Origin: Polynucleobacter sp. JS-Mosq-20-D10 | GTDB lineage: Bacteria > Pseudomonadota > Gammaproteobacteria > Burkholderiales > Burkholderiaceae | Assembly: GCF_018687755.1 (NCBI RefSeq) | Contig: NZ_CP061305.1 | Coordinates: forward strand, 743,099 to 807,098 | DNA: 64,000 nucleotides | Direction: 5' to 3' | Program-made: the position numbers and the translations under genes | The notes under the pieces: model-generated | Database searches by the model: none | Told to the model about the DNA's origin: nothing | The model's input: only the letters and a program-made list of their open reading frames with translations | In this document: positions 24,765 to 32,784 of the stretch, in pieces | How the letters are laid out: the number at the start of each line of letters is the position of its first letter | Numbering within the stretch: position 1 is the first letter of the stretch

Positions 24765-25970
24765 ATGACTCTGTTCACTCGCTGTATCTTTACTCTCTTC
24801 ATGCTGTCATTGGTTGGCTGTAGCAGCTTGCAGCGCAAAGCGGCAGTGCCATCTCAGCAGATGGGTCAAGCACAAATTGCGGGTTTTACTGGTGTGCGCT
24901 ATATGGTTGCCAGTCAATCGAGCGTGGATCAGATGGCTGTGGATATTCAGGCGGGATTTAAGGTGAGGGATGAAAAAACCTTAAATGCACCTGCTAATTA
25001 TTTATCGCTCTCTGGTGGCGGTGATGATGGTGCATATGGTGCTGGATTATTAATAGGGTGGGCGGAGCGCGGCGATCGTCCGCAGTTTAATTTAGTCACT
25101 GGTATTAGTACTGGCGCATTAATTGCTCCCTTCGCATTTATGGGGAAGGAATATGATCCTGTCTTACGCGATGTTTATACAAAATATGGTCCCCGGGATA
25201 TCTTCATTGAACGTGGATTGATCTCTGGCATTTTGAGTGATGGCCTATCTGACACGACCCCCTTGTTTCATTTGATTTCAAAATACATTGATCAAGATTT
25301 TCTGAGGAAGGTAGCAAATGAGTACACCACTAAAAACCGCTGGCTTTTGATTGGGACAACTAATTTAGATGCAGGCGTACCCGTGGTCTGGAATATGGGA
25401 AAGATTGCCAGTATCGGTACTCCAGAGGCCTTAGAGCTTTTTAGAAAAGTCATGCTGGCCTCTGCATCGATTCCGGGTGCATTTTCACCAGTCATGTTCG
25501 ATTTTGAGGTTTCTAACCAAAGCTTTCAGGAGATGCATGTCGATGGCGGTGCTATTGCTCAGGTATTCCTCTATCCAAGCGCCTTATCTCAGCGCGCTCA
25601 AGATTTGAAACTCAAGCTACAGAATCAGCGTAACGCCTACATTATTCGCAATGCCCGTTTAGATCCTGAGTGGCGCGAGACGGAGCGGGGTACCCTGAGC
25701 ATCATTCAGAGGGCGATTTCTAGCATGATTCAGACTCAAGGCATTGGCGATCTATACCGTATTTATCACACCACCCAGCTTGATGGAGTCAGCTTTAACT
25801 TGGCTTTTATCGGGTCAGACTTCAAATTTCCGCATAAGACGGAGTTTGATACTGCCTATATGCAGGCTCTACTTGATTACGGCTACAAGCAGGGCCTTGG
25901 CGGCAAGGAGTGGCAAAAGTACCCACCAGGCTATAAGCGGGGATTTGATGAGGAATTGCCTAAAAAATAG
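24765..25970 (+). CDS. Patatin-like phospholipase family lipoprotein
   Basis: From the ATG at 24765 the product is 401 residues with a lipoprotein signal (LVGC, Cys19). The patatin features are present: oxyanion loop SGGGDDGAYGAG (83-94), nucleophile elbow GISTG with Ser115, and the dyad Asp in VDGG (about residue 260). It is expected to be an acyl hydrolase anchored in the envelope. The ORF can be read further upstream to 24660, but that overlaps the SYLF start and would bury the lipobox. Substrate unknown. Confidence 0.9.
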   Translation: MTLFTRCIFTLFMLSLVGCSSLQRKAAVPSQQMGQAQIAGFTGVRYMVASQSSVDQMAVDIQAGFKVRDEKTLNAPANYLSLSGGGDDGAYGAGLLIGWAERGDRPQFNLVTGISTGALIAPFAFMGKEYDPVLRDVYTKYGPRDIFIERGLISGILSDGLSDTTPLFHLISKYIDQDFLRKVANEYTTKNRWLLIGTTNLDAGVPVVWNMGKIASIGTPEALELFRKVMLASASIPGAFSPVMFDFEVSNQSFQEMHVDGGAIAQVFLYPSALSQRAQDLKLKLQNQRNAYIIRNARLDPEWRETERGTLSIIQRAISSMIQTQGIGDLYRIYHTTQLDGVSFNLAFIGSDFKFPHKTEFDTAYMQALLDYGYKQGLGGKEWQKYPPGYKRGFDEELPKK

Positions 25971-25992
25971 GCAATTCCAGTTATTTTTTATA
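25952..25992 (+). terminator. Intrinsic terminator overlapping the patatin gene stop
   Basis: A perfect 11-base inverted repeat, GGAATTGCCTA (25952-25962) and TAGGCAATTCC (25968-25978), flanks five A residues; the second arm contains the stop codon TAG. A T-run at 25984-25990 follows after a few bases. Confidence 0.8.
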
Positions 25993-26052
25993 ATAATTTC
26001 ATATAAATCAATGGCTTGACCTAATACCCATCGTTTTAACCCAGTTTGAGTG

Positions 26053-26070
26053 CCTAGCTCAAGAGCTAGG
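26053..26070. repeat. Perfect palindrome upstream of rpsO
   Basis: CCTAGCTC-AA-GAGCTAGG is a perfect inverted repeat with a two-base centre. It is not followed by a T-tract, so a terminator is unlikely on the plus strand. It lies about 20 bases before a candidate -10 hexamer TACAAT (26089-26094), where an operator would fit. Confidence 0.5.
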
Positions 26071-26088
26071 GATTTAAGGCAGATCTGC

Positions 26089-26094
26089 TACAAT
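26089..26094 (+). promoter_or_regulatory. Candidate -10 box for rpsO
   Basis: TACAAT is five of six to the sigma-70 consensus and lies about 100 bases before the rpsO start, leaving a leader of the length used for S15 autoregulation in other bacteria. No convincing -35 box is visible at the right distance. Confidence 0.35.
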
Positions 26095-26196
26095 TCGATG
26101 GCTTTGATTTTTAAAGCTTTTTTGTTGGTTTTGATTAATAAATGCACGACACAAGTTGGGTGAAAGCTCAGGTGTTCGCAAGTAAGGAGTATGAAA

Positions 26197-26466
26197 ATGG
26201 CAGTTGCTGATATTAAAACGGCGGAAATCGTCAAAGATAACGCGCGCAGCGCAAATGATACGGGTAGCCCTGAAGTTCAAGTTTCATTGCTAACAGCCCG
26301 CATTAATGAATTAACCCCCCATTTCAAAGCTAACGCTAAAGATCATCACAGCCGTCGTGGTTTGTTGAAGATGGTTTCACGCCGCCGCCGCCTTTTGGAT
26401 TACCTCAAGGGCAAGGATTTGGGTCGCTACCGCGCATTGATCGAGAAATTAGGTCTCCGTAAGTAA
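26197..26466 (+). CDS. rpsO: 30S ribosomal protein S15
   Basis: The 89-residue product has the S15 core, with SPEVQVSLLTARINELTPHFK and DHHSRRGLLKMVSRRRRLLDYL. I take the ATG at 26197 because AAGGAG at 26184-26189 is seven bases before it; an ATG two codons earlier is only one base from the SD. S15 binds 16S rRNA early in 30S assembly. It precedes pnp, the order seen in most proteobacteria, with a structured spacer between them. Confidence 0.97.
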   Translation: MAVADIKTAEIVKDNARSANDTGSPEVQVSLLTARINELTPHFKANAKDHHSRRGLLKMVSRRRRLLDYLKGKDLGRYRALIEKLGLRK

Positions 26467-26483
26467 TTCTTATCGGTATTGCA

Positions 26484-26545
26484 ATGCCATCTATCTTAGG
26501 GTTGTTTCGTAACAGAACCAGTCTTAAGCAGATGGCATGTTTTTT
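26484..26545 (+). terminator. Probable terminator or attenuator after rpsO
   Basis: ATGCCATCT (26484-26492) pairs perfectly with AGATGGCAT (26530-26538), enclosing a 37-base region that can fold further (CTTA/TAAG and GGTT/AACC segments). A TTTTTT run follows at 26540-26545. This fits a terminator with a long branched stem that limits read-through into pnp. Confidence 0.7.
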
Positions 26546-26569
26546 GAGCGCTTCAAGATTATTTGTGTA

Positions 26570-26635
26570 GGGGATCGTGTCATTCCAATGAGTTTCTGGG
26601 TTGAAGAGCCTAGTGTCTCCCTGGAATGGCATCCC
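26570..26635 (+). promoter_or_regulatory. Long hairpin in the pnp leader
   Basis: GGGAT (26571-26575) with ATCCC (26631-26635), and TCATTCCA (26580-26587) with TGGAATGG (26622-26629), form an interrupted stem of about 13 pairs with a loop that can fold further. In E. coli the pnp leader hairpin is cut by RNase III and then by PNPase, which lowers its own expression; this structure is in the corresponding place. RNase III cutting here is inferred. Confidence 0.55.
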
Positions 26636-26659
26636 TTGTGATCTTCAAACGCTCCAGTG

Positions 26660-26689
26660 TTGTCGTGACACTGCTTTATCCCACGACAA
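26660..26689 (+). repeat. Inverted repeat in the pnp leader
   Basis: TTGTCGTG (26660-26667) pairs perfectly with CACGACAA (26682-26689) across a 14-base loop. It lies about 50 bases before the pnp start, after the longer hairpin at 26570-26635. There is no T-tract, so it is not an intrinsic terminator. Confidence 0.6.
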
Positions 26690-26737
26690 GCGTGAAATCC
26701 ATGTGGCTTTTACGTGAACAATTTGGAGAAGATCAGA

Positions 26738-28891
26738 ATGACTATGTTTAAAAAAGCAGTAAAGACGTTTCAATGGGGTAACCATCAAGTAACTATGGAA
26801 ACAGGCGAGATTGCTCGTCAAGCTGGTGGTGCTGTCATCGTTAACGTGGATGACACAGTAGTAATGGGTACAGTAGTTGCCTCTAAATCAGCCAAGCCTG
26901 GCCAGTCTTTTTTCCCATTGACTGTTGATTACCTAGAAAAAACTTACGCTGCAGGAAAAATTCCTGGCGGCTTCTTCCGTCGTGAAGGTCGTCCATCAGA
27001 AGGCGAGACGTTGATCTCCCGTTTGATTGATCGCCCATTGCGTCCATTGTTCCCAGAAGGCTTCTTGAACGAAGTGCAGGTAGTGGTTCATGTGTTGTCT
27101 ATCAACCCAGACGTTCCTGCTGATATTCCTGCATTGATCGCTGCTTCTGCAGCTTTAGCTGTTTCAGGCATTCCATTTGCTGGCCCAGTTGGCGCAGCAC
27201 GTGTTGGTTACGCTAATGGCCAATACCTTTTGAACCCAACTCGTACAGAGCAAGCAACTAGCGAAATGGATTTAATTGTTGCTGGTACACAGGCTGCTGT
27301 ATTGATGGTGGAGTCAGAAGCTAATCAGCTGTCAGAAGAAGTGATGTTGGGTGCGGTTGTATACGGCCATGACCAAATGCAAACTGCGATCAACGCAATT
27401 AATGATTTAGTGCGCGAAGCTGGCAAGCCAGAGTGGGATTGGACTGCTGCACCTAAAGATGAACCATTTATCGCCAAGGTCACTGCATTGGCTGAAGCGC
27501 CTTTGCGTGAGGCTTATCAGATTCGTCAAAAAGGTGCTCGTTCAGACAAACTCAAGGAGATCTCCAAAACAGTCTTAGCTAAGCTAGCTGAAGAGGGTGA
27601 TGTTGATGCGGTTGCTGTTAGCGACATCATGTTTGAAATCGAAGCCAAGATTGTGCGTAGCCAGATTTTGAATGGTGAGCCACGTATTGATGGTCGTGAT
27701 ACACGTACCGTTCGTCCAATCGAGATTCGTAATGGCGTATTACCGCGCACACACGGTTCAGCATTATTTACCCGTGGTGAGACACAAGCCCTTGTAGTAG
27801 CTACGTTAGGCACTGCACGAGATGAGCAGATCATTGATGCACTCGAAGGTGAGTACCGTGATCGCTTTATGTTCCACTACAACATGCCTCCGTTCGCTAC
27901 TGGCGAAACAGGTCGTGTAGGTAGCCCTAAGCGTCGTGAAATTGGTCACGGCCGTTTGGCTAAGCGTGCATTGATTCCCGTATTGCCAAGTGCAGAAGAT
28001 TTTGCCTATAGCATTCGTGTGGTTTCAGAAATTACTGAGTCCAATGGCTCTTCATCCATGGCTTCCGTTTGCGGTGGATGTTTAGCAATGATGGATGCTG
28101 GCGTTCCTGTTAAGGCCCACGTCGCTGGTGTTGCAATGGGATTGATTTTGGATGGCAACCGTTTTGCTGTGTTGACAGACATCTTGGGTGATGAAGATCA
28201 CTTGGGCGATATGGACTTTAAAGTAGCAGGTACTGCTAACGGTATTACTGCTCTGCAAATGGATATTAAAGTTCAAGGTATTACTAAAGAAATTATGCAA
28301 GTCGCCTTAGCTCAAGCTAAAGAAGGTCGTTTGCATATTTTGAGCAAGATGCAAGAAGCGATGGGTTCAGTTCGCACTGAATTGTCTGCGCATGCTCCAC
28401 GTATGGTTTCTTTCAAGATTCATCCAGATAAGATTCGTGAAGTGATCGGCAAGGGCGGCGCAACAATTCAAGCCTTGACCAAAGAAACTGGTTGCAGCAT
28501 CGACATTAAAGATGATGGTACTGTAACAATCGCCTCTACTTCTGCTGAAGGCATGGCTGAAGCAAAAGCTCGTATCGAAGGTATTACTGCTGAAGCTGAG
28601 GTAGGCAAGATCTACGAAGGCCCTGTAGTGAAGTTGCTTGAGTTCGGCGCTTTGGTCAACATTCTTCCAGGTAAAGATGGTCTCTTGCACATTTCTGAAA
28701 TCTCTAATGAGCGTGTAAAAGAAGTTAAAGACTATTTAGCAGAAGGCCAAGTTGTTCGCGTGAAGTTGTTGGCTGCTGATGAGCGTGGTCGTTTACGTTT
28801 ATCTCTCAAAGCTGCAATGGCGGATGAGGGTGGCACGATTGCTCCTTTGGCGGGTGCTGAAGCCGCTCCTGCATCTGGCGAAAACGCTTAA
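26738..28891 (+). CDS. pnp: Polyribonucleotide nucleotidyltransferase (PNPase)
   Basis: From the ATG at 26738, after the SD GGAG at 26725-26728, the product is 717 residues. It has two RNase PH-like domains (about 1-230 and 300-545), a KH domain with the VIGKGGATIQAL loop near residue 560, and an S1 domain (GKIYEGPVVKLLEFGALVNI). PNPase degrades RNA 3' to 5' by phosphorolysis in the degradosome. A frame extension of eight codons upstream lacks an SD. The leader hairpins suggest post-transcriptional control. Confidence 0.97.
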   Translation: MTMFKKAVKTFQWGNHQVTMETGEIARQAGGAVIVNVDDTVVMGTVVASKSAKPGQSFFPLTVDYLEKTYAAGKIPGGFFRREGRPSEGETLISRLIDRPLRPLFPEGFLNEVQVVVHVLSINPDVPADIPALIAASAALAVSGIPFAGPVGAARVGYANGQYLLNPTRTEQATSEMDLIVAGTQAAVLMVESEANQLSEEVMLGAVVYGHDQMQTAINAINDLVREAGKPEWDWTAAPKDEPFIAKVTALAEAPLREAYQIRQKGARSDKLKEISKTVLAKLAEEGDVDAVAVSDIMFEIEAKIVRSQILNGEPRIDGRDTRTVRPIEIRNGVLPRTHGSALFTRGETQALVVATLGTARDEQIIDALEGEYRDRFMFHYNMPPFATGETGRVGSPKRREIGHGRLAKRALIPVLPSAEDFAYSIRVVSEITESNGSSSMASVCGGCLAMMDAGVPVKAHVAGVAMGLILDGNRFAVLTDILGDEDHLGDMDFKVAGTANGITALQMDIKVQGITKEIMQVALAQAKEGRLHILSKMQEAMGSVRTELSAHAPRMVSFKIHPDKIREVIGKGGATIQALTKETGCSIDIKDDGTVTIASTSAEGMAEAKARIEGITAEAEVGKIYEGPVVKLLEFGALVNILPGKDGLLHISEISNERVKEVKDYLAEGQVVRVKLLAADERGRLRLSLKAAMADEGGTIAPLAGAEAAPASGENA

Positions 28892-28918
28892 GTAGTTCGG
28901 TTAGCAAGCGGAATTCAT

Positions 28919-29917
28919 ATGCGCGTAATAGAAATTAAAGAATTTGGCGCACCAGAAGTGCTGGTGTCTGCCACTCGTCCTGATCCAGCGCTTCCTAGTG
29001 CTGGTTCTGGCGAGATTCTGATTCGTGTTTTGGCTGCTGGGATTAATCGTCCTGACGTTCTACAACGTAAAGGCCATTACCCGGTTCCAGCGGGCGCATC
29101 TGATATTCCTGGACTCGAAGTTGCTGGTGAGATTGTTGGCGGTGACTTAGGTCACGTCGACAATCTGTTTGGACTGAAAGTGGGTGATAAGGTGTGCGCG
29201 CTAGTGCAGGGTGGTGGTTACGCAGATTTGTGCGCGGCCCCAATTGCCCAATGCTTACCTTATCCAAAGGGATTTACCGATCAAGAGGCTGCCGCATTAC
29301 CGGAAACGTTTTATACCGTGTGGAGTAATGTCTTCATGCGTGGCGAACTATCAGAAGGTGAAACTTTATTGGTTCAAGGTGGCTCTAGCGGTATCGGTGT
29401 GACAGCTATTCTGATTGCGAAAGCCTTAGGTCATAAAGTATTTGTGACTGCAGGCACTGATGAGAAGTGCGCTGCTTGCGTAGCCTTAGGTGCTGACTTG
29501 GCGATCAACTACAAGACACAAGACTTTGTCGACGAAGTGAAGAAGGCTACAGACGGTAAGGGTGTCAATGTCATTTTGGATATGGTTACCGGCGCTTACG
29601 TACAAAAAGAAATCGATTGCCTGGCTGATGATGGTCGTATTGTCATAATTGCAATTCAGGGTGGCTCAAAAGCTGAAGTGAGTACGAATCAAATTTTGCG
29701 TCGTCGCTTGACTATTACTGGTTCTACATTGCGCCCACGCCCAGTGTCATTTAAGAAGCAAATTACTCAACAGTTGTATGCCCATATCTGGCCTTTGTTA
29801 GATTCGGGGAAATTAAAGCCTGTCATTTATAAAACATTTAGCCTAGATCAAGCGGCAGATGCTCATCGTCTGATGGAATCTTCCGAGCACGTTGGCAAGA
29901 TTGTTTTAACTGTTTAA
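28919..29917 (+). CDS. NAD(P)H-quinone oxidoreductase, zinc-independent MDR family
   Basis: The 332-residue protein is a medium-chain dehydrogenase/reductase of the PIG3/TP53I3-like quinone oxidoreductase group. It has GINRPDVLQRKGHYP near residue 40, the Rossmann GGSSGIGVTAILIAKALG near 155-172, and no structural-zinc Cys cluster. Family members reduce quinones with NADPH. It starts 27 bases after pnp and precedes tpiA by 17 bases. Physiological substrate unknown. Confidence 0.9.
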   Translation: MRVIEIKEFGAPEVLVSATRPDPALPSAGSGEILIRVLAAGINRPDVLQRKGHYPVPAGASDIPGLEVAGEIVGGDLGHVDNLFGLKVGDKVCALVQGGGYADLCAAPIAQCLPYPKGFTDQEAAALPETFYTVWSNVFMRGELSEGETLLVQGGSSGIGVTAILIAKALGHKVFVTAGTDEKCAACVALGADLAINYKTQDFVDEVKKATDGKGVNVILDMVTGAYVQKEIDCLADDGRIVIIAIQGGSKAEVSTNQILRRRLTITGSTLRPRPVSFKKQITQQLYAHIWPLLDSGKLKPVIYKTFSLDQAADAHRLMESSEHVGKIVLTV

Positions 29918-29934
29918 GTATTGAATTCAATTTC

Positions 29935-30693
29935 ATGCGTCCAATCACTGTTATCGGCAACTGGAAAATGAATGGCAGCTTTGCAAGTAATGCAGACTGG
30001 GTCAAGACTGTTTGCCGTGGCATGGAGCAGGGTATGCCTGCGGGTCGTAAGTATGTGGTGTGCGCTCCAGCACCTTATTTGTCACAGTGTGGTGATTTAA
30101 TTCGTGACTGCTCTTTAGCTTTTTTAAGTTTAGGTGCTCAAGATGCATCAGCTTATCCAGCGGGAGCTTATACCGGTGATGTTGCGGCCGCTATGTTGAA
30201 AGAGTTTGATTGTTCTTACGTCATTGTGGGGCATTCGGAGCGTCGCCAGTACCATCATGAGGCTGATGAGCAGGTGGCAGAAAAAGCACTGCAGGTATTA
30301 GACAACGGGATGATTCCTGTGATCTGCGTTGGTGAGTCTGCAGATGAGCGCAATTCTGGCCGCGAAGTTGAGGTAGTCAGAGGTCAAATTTCAAAGCAAG
30401 TTGCTATTTTGCAAGATCGTTTGGCGGATTGTCTGATTGCCTATGAGCCTGTTTGGGCTATTGGTACGGGTAAAGTAGCCAGCGCTCAAATAGCTCAGGA
30501 CATGCACAGAGCGATTCGCTTGCAGTTGGCAGAGTTTGATGAAGATGTAGCTTCCCATGTGGGAATTTTGTATGGCGGCAGTGTCAAGCCTGATAATGCT
30601 GTTGAACTATTTGCAATGCCAGATATTGATGGCGGATTGATTGGGGGCGCTTCATTGAATCCTCAGGATTTCTTAGCCATTTGTCAGGCCTAG
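29935..30693 (+). CDS. tpiA: Triosephosphate isomerase
   Basis: The 252-residue protein has GNWKMNG (residues 7-13) with the substrate Lys, the catalytic HSERR loop and the signature AYEPVWAIGTGKVAS (catalytic Glu in YEPVWAIGTG). It interconverts dihydroxyacetone phosphate and glyceraldehyde 3-phosphate. It precedes secG by 22 bases, and the tpiA-secG-tRNA-Leu-nuo order is widely conserved in proteobacteria. Confidence 0.97.
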   Translation: MRPITVIGNWKMNGSFASNADWVKTVCRGMEQGMPAGRKYVVCAPAPYLSQCGDLIRDCSLAFLSLGAQDASAYPAGAYTGDVAAAMLKEFDCSYVIVGHSERRQYHHEADEQVAEKALQVLDNGMIPVICVGESADERNSGREVEVVRGQISKQVAILQDRLADCLIAYEPVWAIGTGKVASAQIAQDMHRAIRLQLAEFDEDVASHVGILYGGSVKPDNAVELFAMPDIDGGLIGGASLNPQDFLAICQA

Positions 30694-30715
30694 ATTTTTT
30701 ATTTGGAGATAAGCC

Positions 30716-31051
30716 ATGGAATGGTTTAAGACTTTATTGATCGTTTTACAGGTTATTTCAGCTTTAGCTGTGATCTTGCTCGTATTGCTTCAACAGGGCA
30801 AAGGTGCTGATATGGGTGCCGCTTTTGGTTCTGGATCCTCCGGCAGTCTTTTTGGCGCCAGCGGCTCGGCCAACTTCCTTTCCCACACAACTGCTATCTT
30901 TGCGGCAATCTTTTTTGTTTGCACCTTAGGCATTACTTGGATCGGAAATAAAAAGGAAGTAAGTCCTGGAATTTTGTCGGGTACCGTGGCTCCTGCTGCC
31001 GCACCAGTAGCCCCAGTTCAAGATCCGACCAAGCCAGCAGTTCCAAAGTAA
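30716..31051 (+). CDS. secG: Preprotein translocase subunit SecG
   Basis: The 111-residue protein has two membrane segments (about residues 4-24 and 57-77) joined by the Gly/Ser-rich loop with LQQGKGADMGAAFGSG and SLFGASGSANFLS, which is the SecG signature. The C-terminal tail is Ala/Pro-rich. SecG assists SecYE in protein export. It lies just upstream of tRNA-Leu and the nuo operon. Confidence 0.95.
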   Translation: MEWFKTLLIVLQVISALAVILLVLLQQGKGADMGAAFGSGSSGSLFGASGSANFLSHTTAIFAAIFFVCTLGITWIGNKKEVSPGILSGTVAPAAAPVAPVQDPTKPAVPK

Positions 31052-31136
31052 AAAATAGGGTTTTAAGTAGTTTCTATCGCTATTTTTGAGGTAAATGAGT
31101 GGTGCAATGCAGTAGAATTGACGAGTTTTACAAGAT

Positions 31137-31221
31137 GCCGACGTGGTGAAATTGGTAGACACGCTATCTTGAGGGGGTAGTGGCTTAGGCTGTGCGAGTT
31201 CGAGTCTCGCCGTCGGCACCA
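31137..31221 (+). tRNA. tRNA-Leu (anticodon GAG)
   Basis: An 85-base class II tRNA: acceptor arm GCCGACG with CGTCGGC, anticodon loop TTGAGGG between CTATC and GGTAG, a long variable arm, T arm around GTTCGAGTC, and an encoded CCA end at 31219-31221. The GAG anticodon reads CUC and CUU leucine codons. Confidence 0.97.
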
Positions 31222-31330
31222 AATTGTAAAAATTGTAGGGTTTAATGCCCTAAATCAAGGTTTTTTGTAGTGGAGTAATTGATAATTTGTAGCTTCTTAG
31301 GACTTACCAGACGAACGACTCAAGGCCATT

Positions 31331-31690
31331 TTGAATCTCGCTAATTACTTTCCTGTTCTGCTTTTTATCCTTGTAGGTATTGGGGTTGGTTTGGTACCCA
31401 TGTTCCTCGGAAAAATTTTGGCCCCATCGAAACCAGATGCTGAAAAACTGTCTCCCTATGAGTGCGGTTTTGAGGCCTTCGAAGATGCGCGTATGAAATT
31501 CGACGTACGTTACTACCTCATCGCAATTCTATTTATCTTATTTGATTTAGAAACAGCATTCTTGTTTCCGTGGGGCGTGGCTCTGCGTGATATTGGCTGG
31601 TTCGGTTATGCCTCTATGGTGATTTTCTTATTGGAATTTATTGTGGGCTTCGTATATATCTGGAAAAAGGGCGCTCTCGACTGGGAGTGA
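31331..31690 (+). CDS. nuoA: NADH dehydrogenase I subunit A
   Basis: The 119-residue protein has three membrane segments and the conserved [22 protein letters not shown] loop. NuoA is a membrane subunit near the quinone channel of complex I. The start is TTG at 31331, giving the NLANYFPV N-terminus expected for the family. It is the first gene of the complete nuoA-N operon; the 109 bases before it after tRNA-Leu must hold the operon promoter, although I see no strong -35/-10 pair there. Confidence 0.95.
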
Positions 31691-31695
31691 TCGAT

Positions 31696-32178
31696 ATGGC
31701 ATTAGAAGGCGTTCTCAAAGAAGGATTCGTTACCACTACTGCGGACCAGTTAATTAACTGGACTCGTAATGGTTCTTTATGGCCAATGACATTCGGCCTT
31801 GCTTGCTGCGCTGTAGAAATGATGCATGCAGGTGCTTCACGTTACGACTTGGATCGTTTTGGTGTGGTCTTCCGCCCATCTCCGCGTCAGTCAGATTTAA
31901 TGATTGTTGCAGGCACTTTGTGCAACAAGATGGCTCCAGCACTTCGCAAAGTTTACGATCAAATGCCTGAGCCACGCTGGGTGATCTCCATGGGCTCCTG
32001 TGCTAATGGTGGTGGTTATTACCATAACTCCTATTCAGTAGTTCGCGGTTGTGACCGTATCGTGCCAGTCGATATTTATGTTCCTGGTTGCCCTCCTACA
32101 GCAGAAGCCTTGATCTATGGAATTATTCAGTTGCAATCCAAGATCGCTCGCACCAGCACGATTGCGCGGAAGGCTTAA
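31696..32178 (+). CDS. nuoB: NADH dehydrogenase I subunit B
   Basis: Taken from the ATG at 31696 ([11 protein letters not shown], 160 residues); a GTG at 31687 would add three residues and overlap nuoA. It has the cluster N2 ligands: the tandem Cys in [18 protein letters not shown] and [12 protein letters not shown]2 passes electrons to quinone. The gene follows nuoA by five bases and precedes nuoC by three. Confidence 0.96.
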
Positions 32179-32181
32179 ACC

Positions 32182-32781
32182 ATGTCAGATCGTTTAGTTC
32201 AACTCGCAGCTAATTTAGAAAAAGTTTTAGGTAAGCGTGCCCAATCTATCCAGATTGCTTTGGGCGAAGTCACTGTTGTTGTTAATGCAGATACCTATTT
32301 TGAATCTGCTATGTTGTTGCGTGATGAACCATCATTGGCTTTTGAGCAATTAATTGATTCATGCGGAGTGGATTACCAGGACTATCGAGATGGACAGTGG
32401 GGTGGTCAGCGTTTTGGCGTAGTGACACATCTTTTATCTGTAGCTCATAACTGGCGTTTGCGTGTACGCGTATTTGCACCAGAAGATGCCTACCCAGTAG
32501 TTGCTTCGCTAACACCAGTATGGGCTTCGGCAAATTGGTTTGAGCGTGAGGCATTTGACCTTTACGGCATTTTGTTTGATGGTCATGAAGACTTACGCCG
32601 CATCTTGACTGACTACGGTTTTATTGGTCATCCATTTAGAAAAGATTTCCCAATCTCTGGCAACGTAGAAATGCGTTATGACCCAGAGTTAAAGCGTGTG
32701 GTGTATCAGCCAGTCACAATTGAAGCGCGTGAAATCACGCCACGTATTGTGCGCGAAGAGCAGTACGGAGGCCCGGTTTAA
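32182..32781 (+). CDS. nuoC: NADH dehydrogenase I subunit C
   Basis: The 199-residue product is a separate NuoC (30-kDa homologue), not fused to NuoD as in E. coli. It has WFEREAFDLYGILFDGHEDLRRILTDYGF, the family signature, and a C-terminus with ITPRIVREEQYGG. It is part of the peripheral arm linking the quinone site to the iron-sulfur chain. Three-base gaps on both sides indicate tight coupling. Confidence 0.96.
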   Translation: MSDRLVQLAANLEKVLGKRAQSIQIALGEVTVVVNADTYFESAMLLRDEPSLAFEQLIDSCGVDYQDYRDGQWGGQRFGVVTHLLSVAHNWRLRVRVFAPEDAYPVVASLTPVWASANWFEREAFDLYGILFDGHEDLRRILTDYGFIGHPFRKDFPISGNVEMRYDPELKRVVYQPVTIEAREITPRIVREEQYGGPV

Positions 32782-32784
32782 GTC

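Noticed and set aside
30926..31222. 98-codon minus-strand frame beginning MVPTARLELAQ
   Set aside because: It covers the antisense of tRNA-Leu and the end of secG; a well-known type of spurious ORF.
31222..31330. TAGGG/CCCTA hairpin after tRNA-Leu as terminator
   Set aside because: Only five base pairs and the T-run is about 14 bases downstream; weak, so not listed as a feature.
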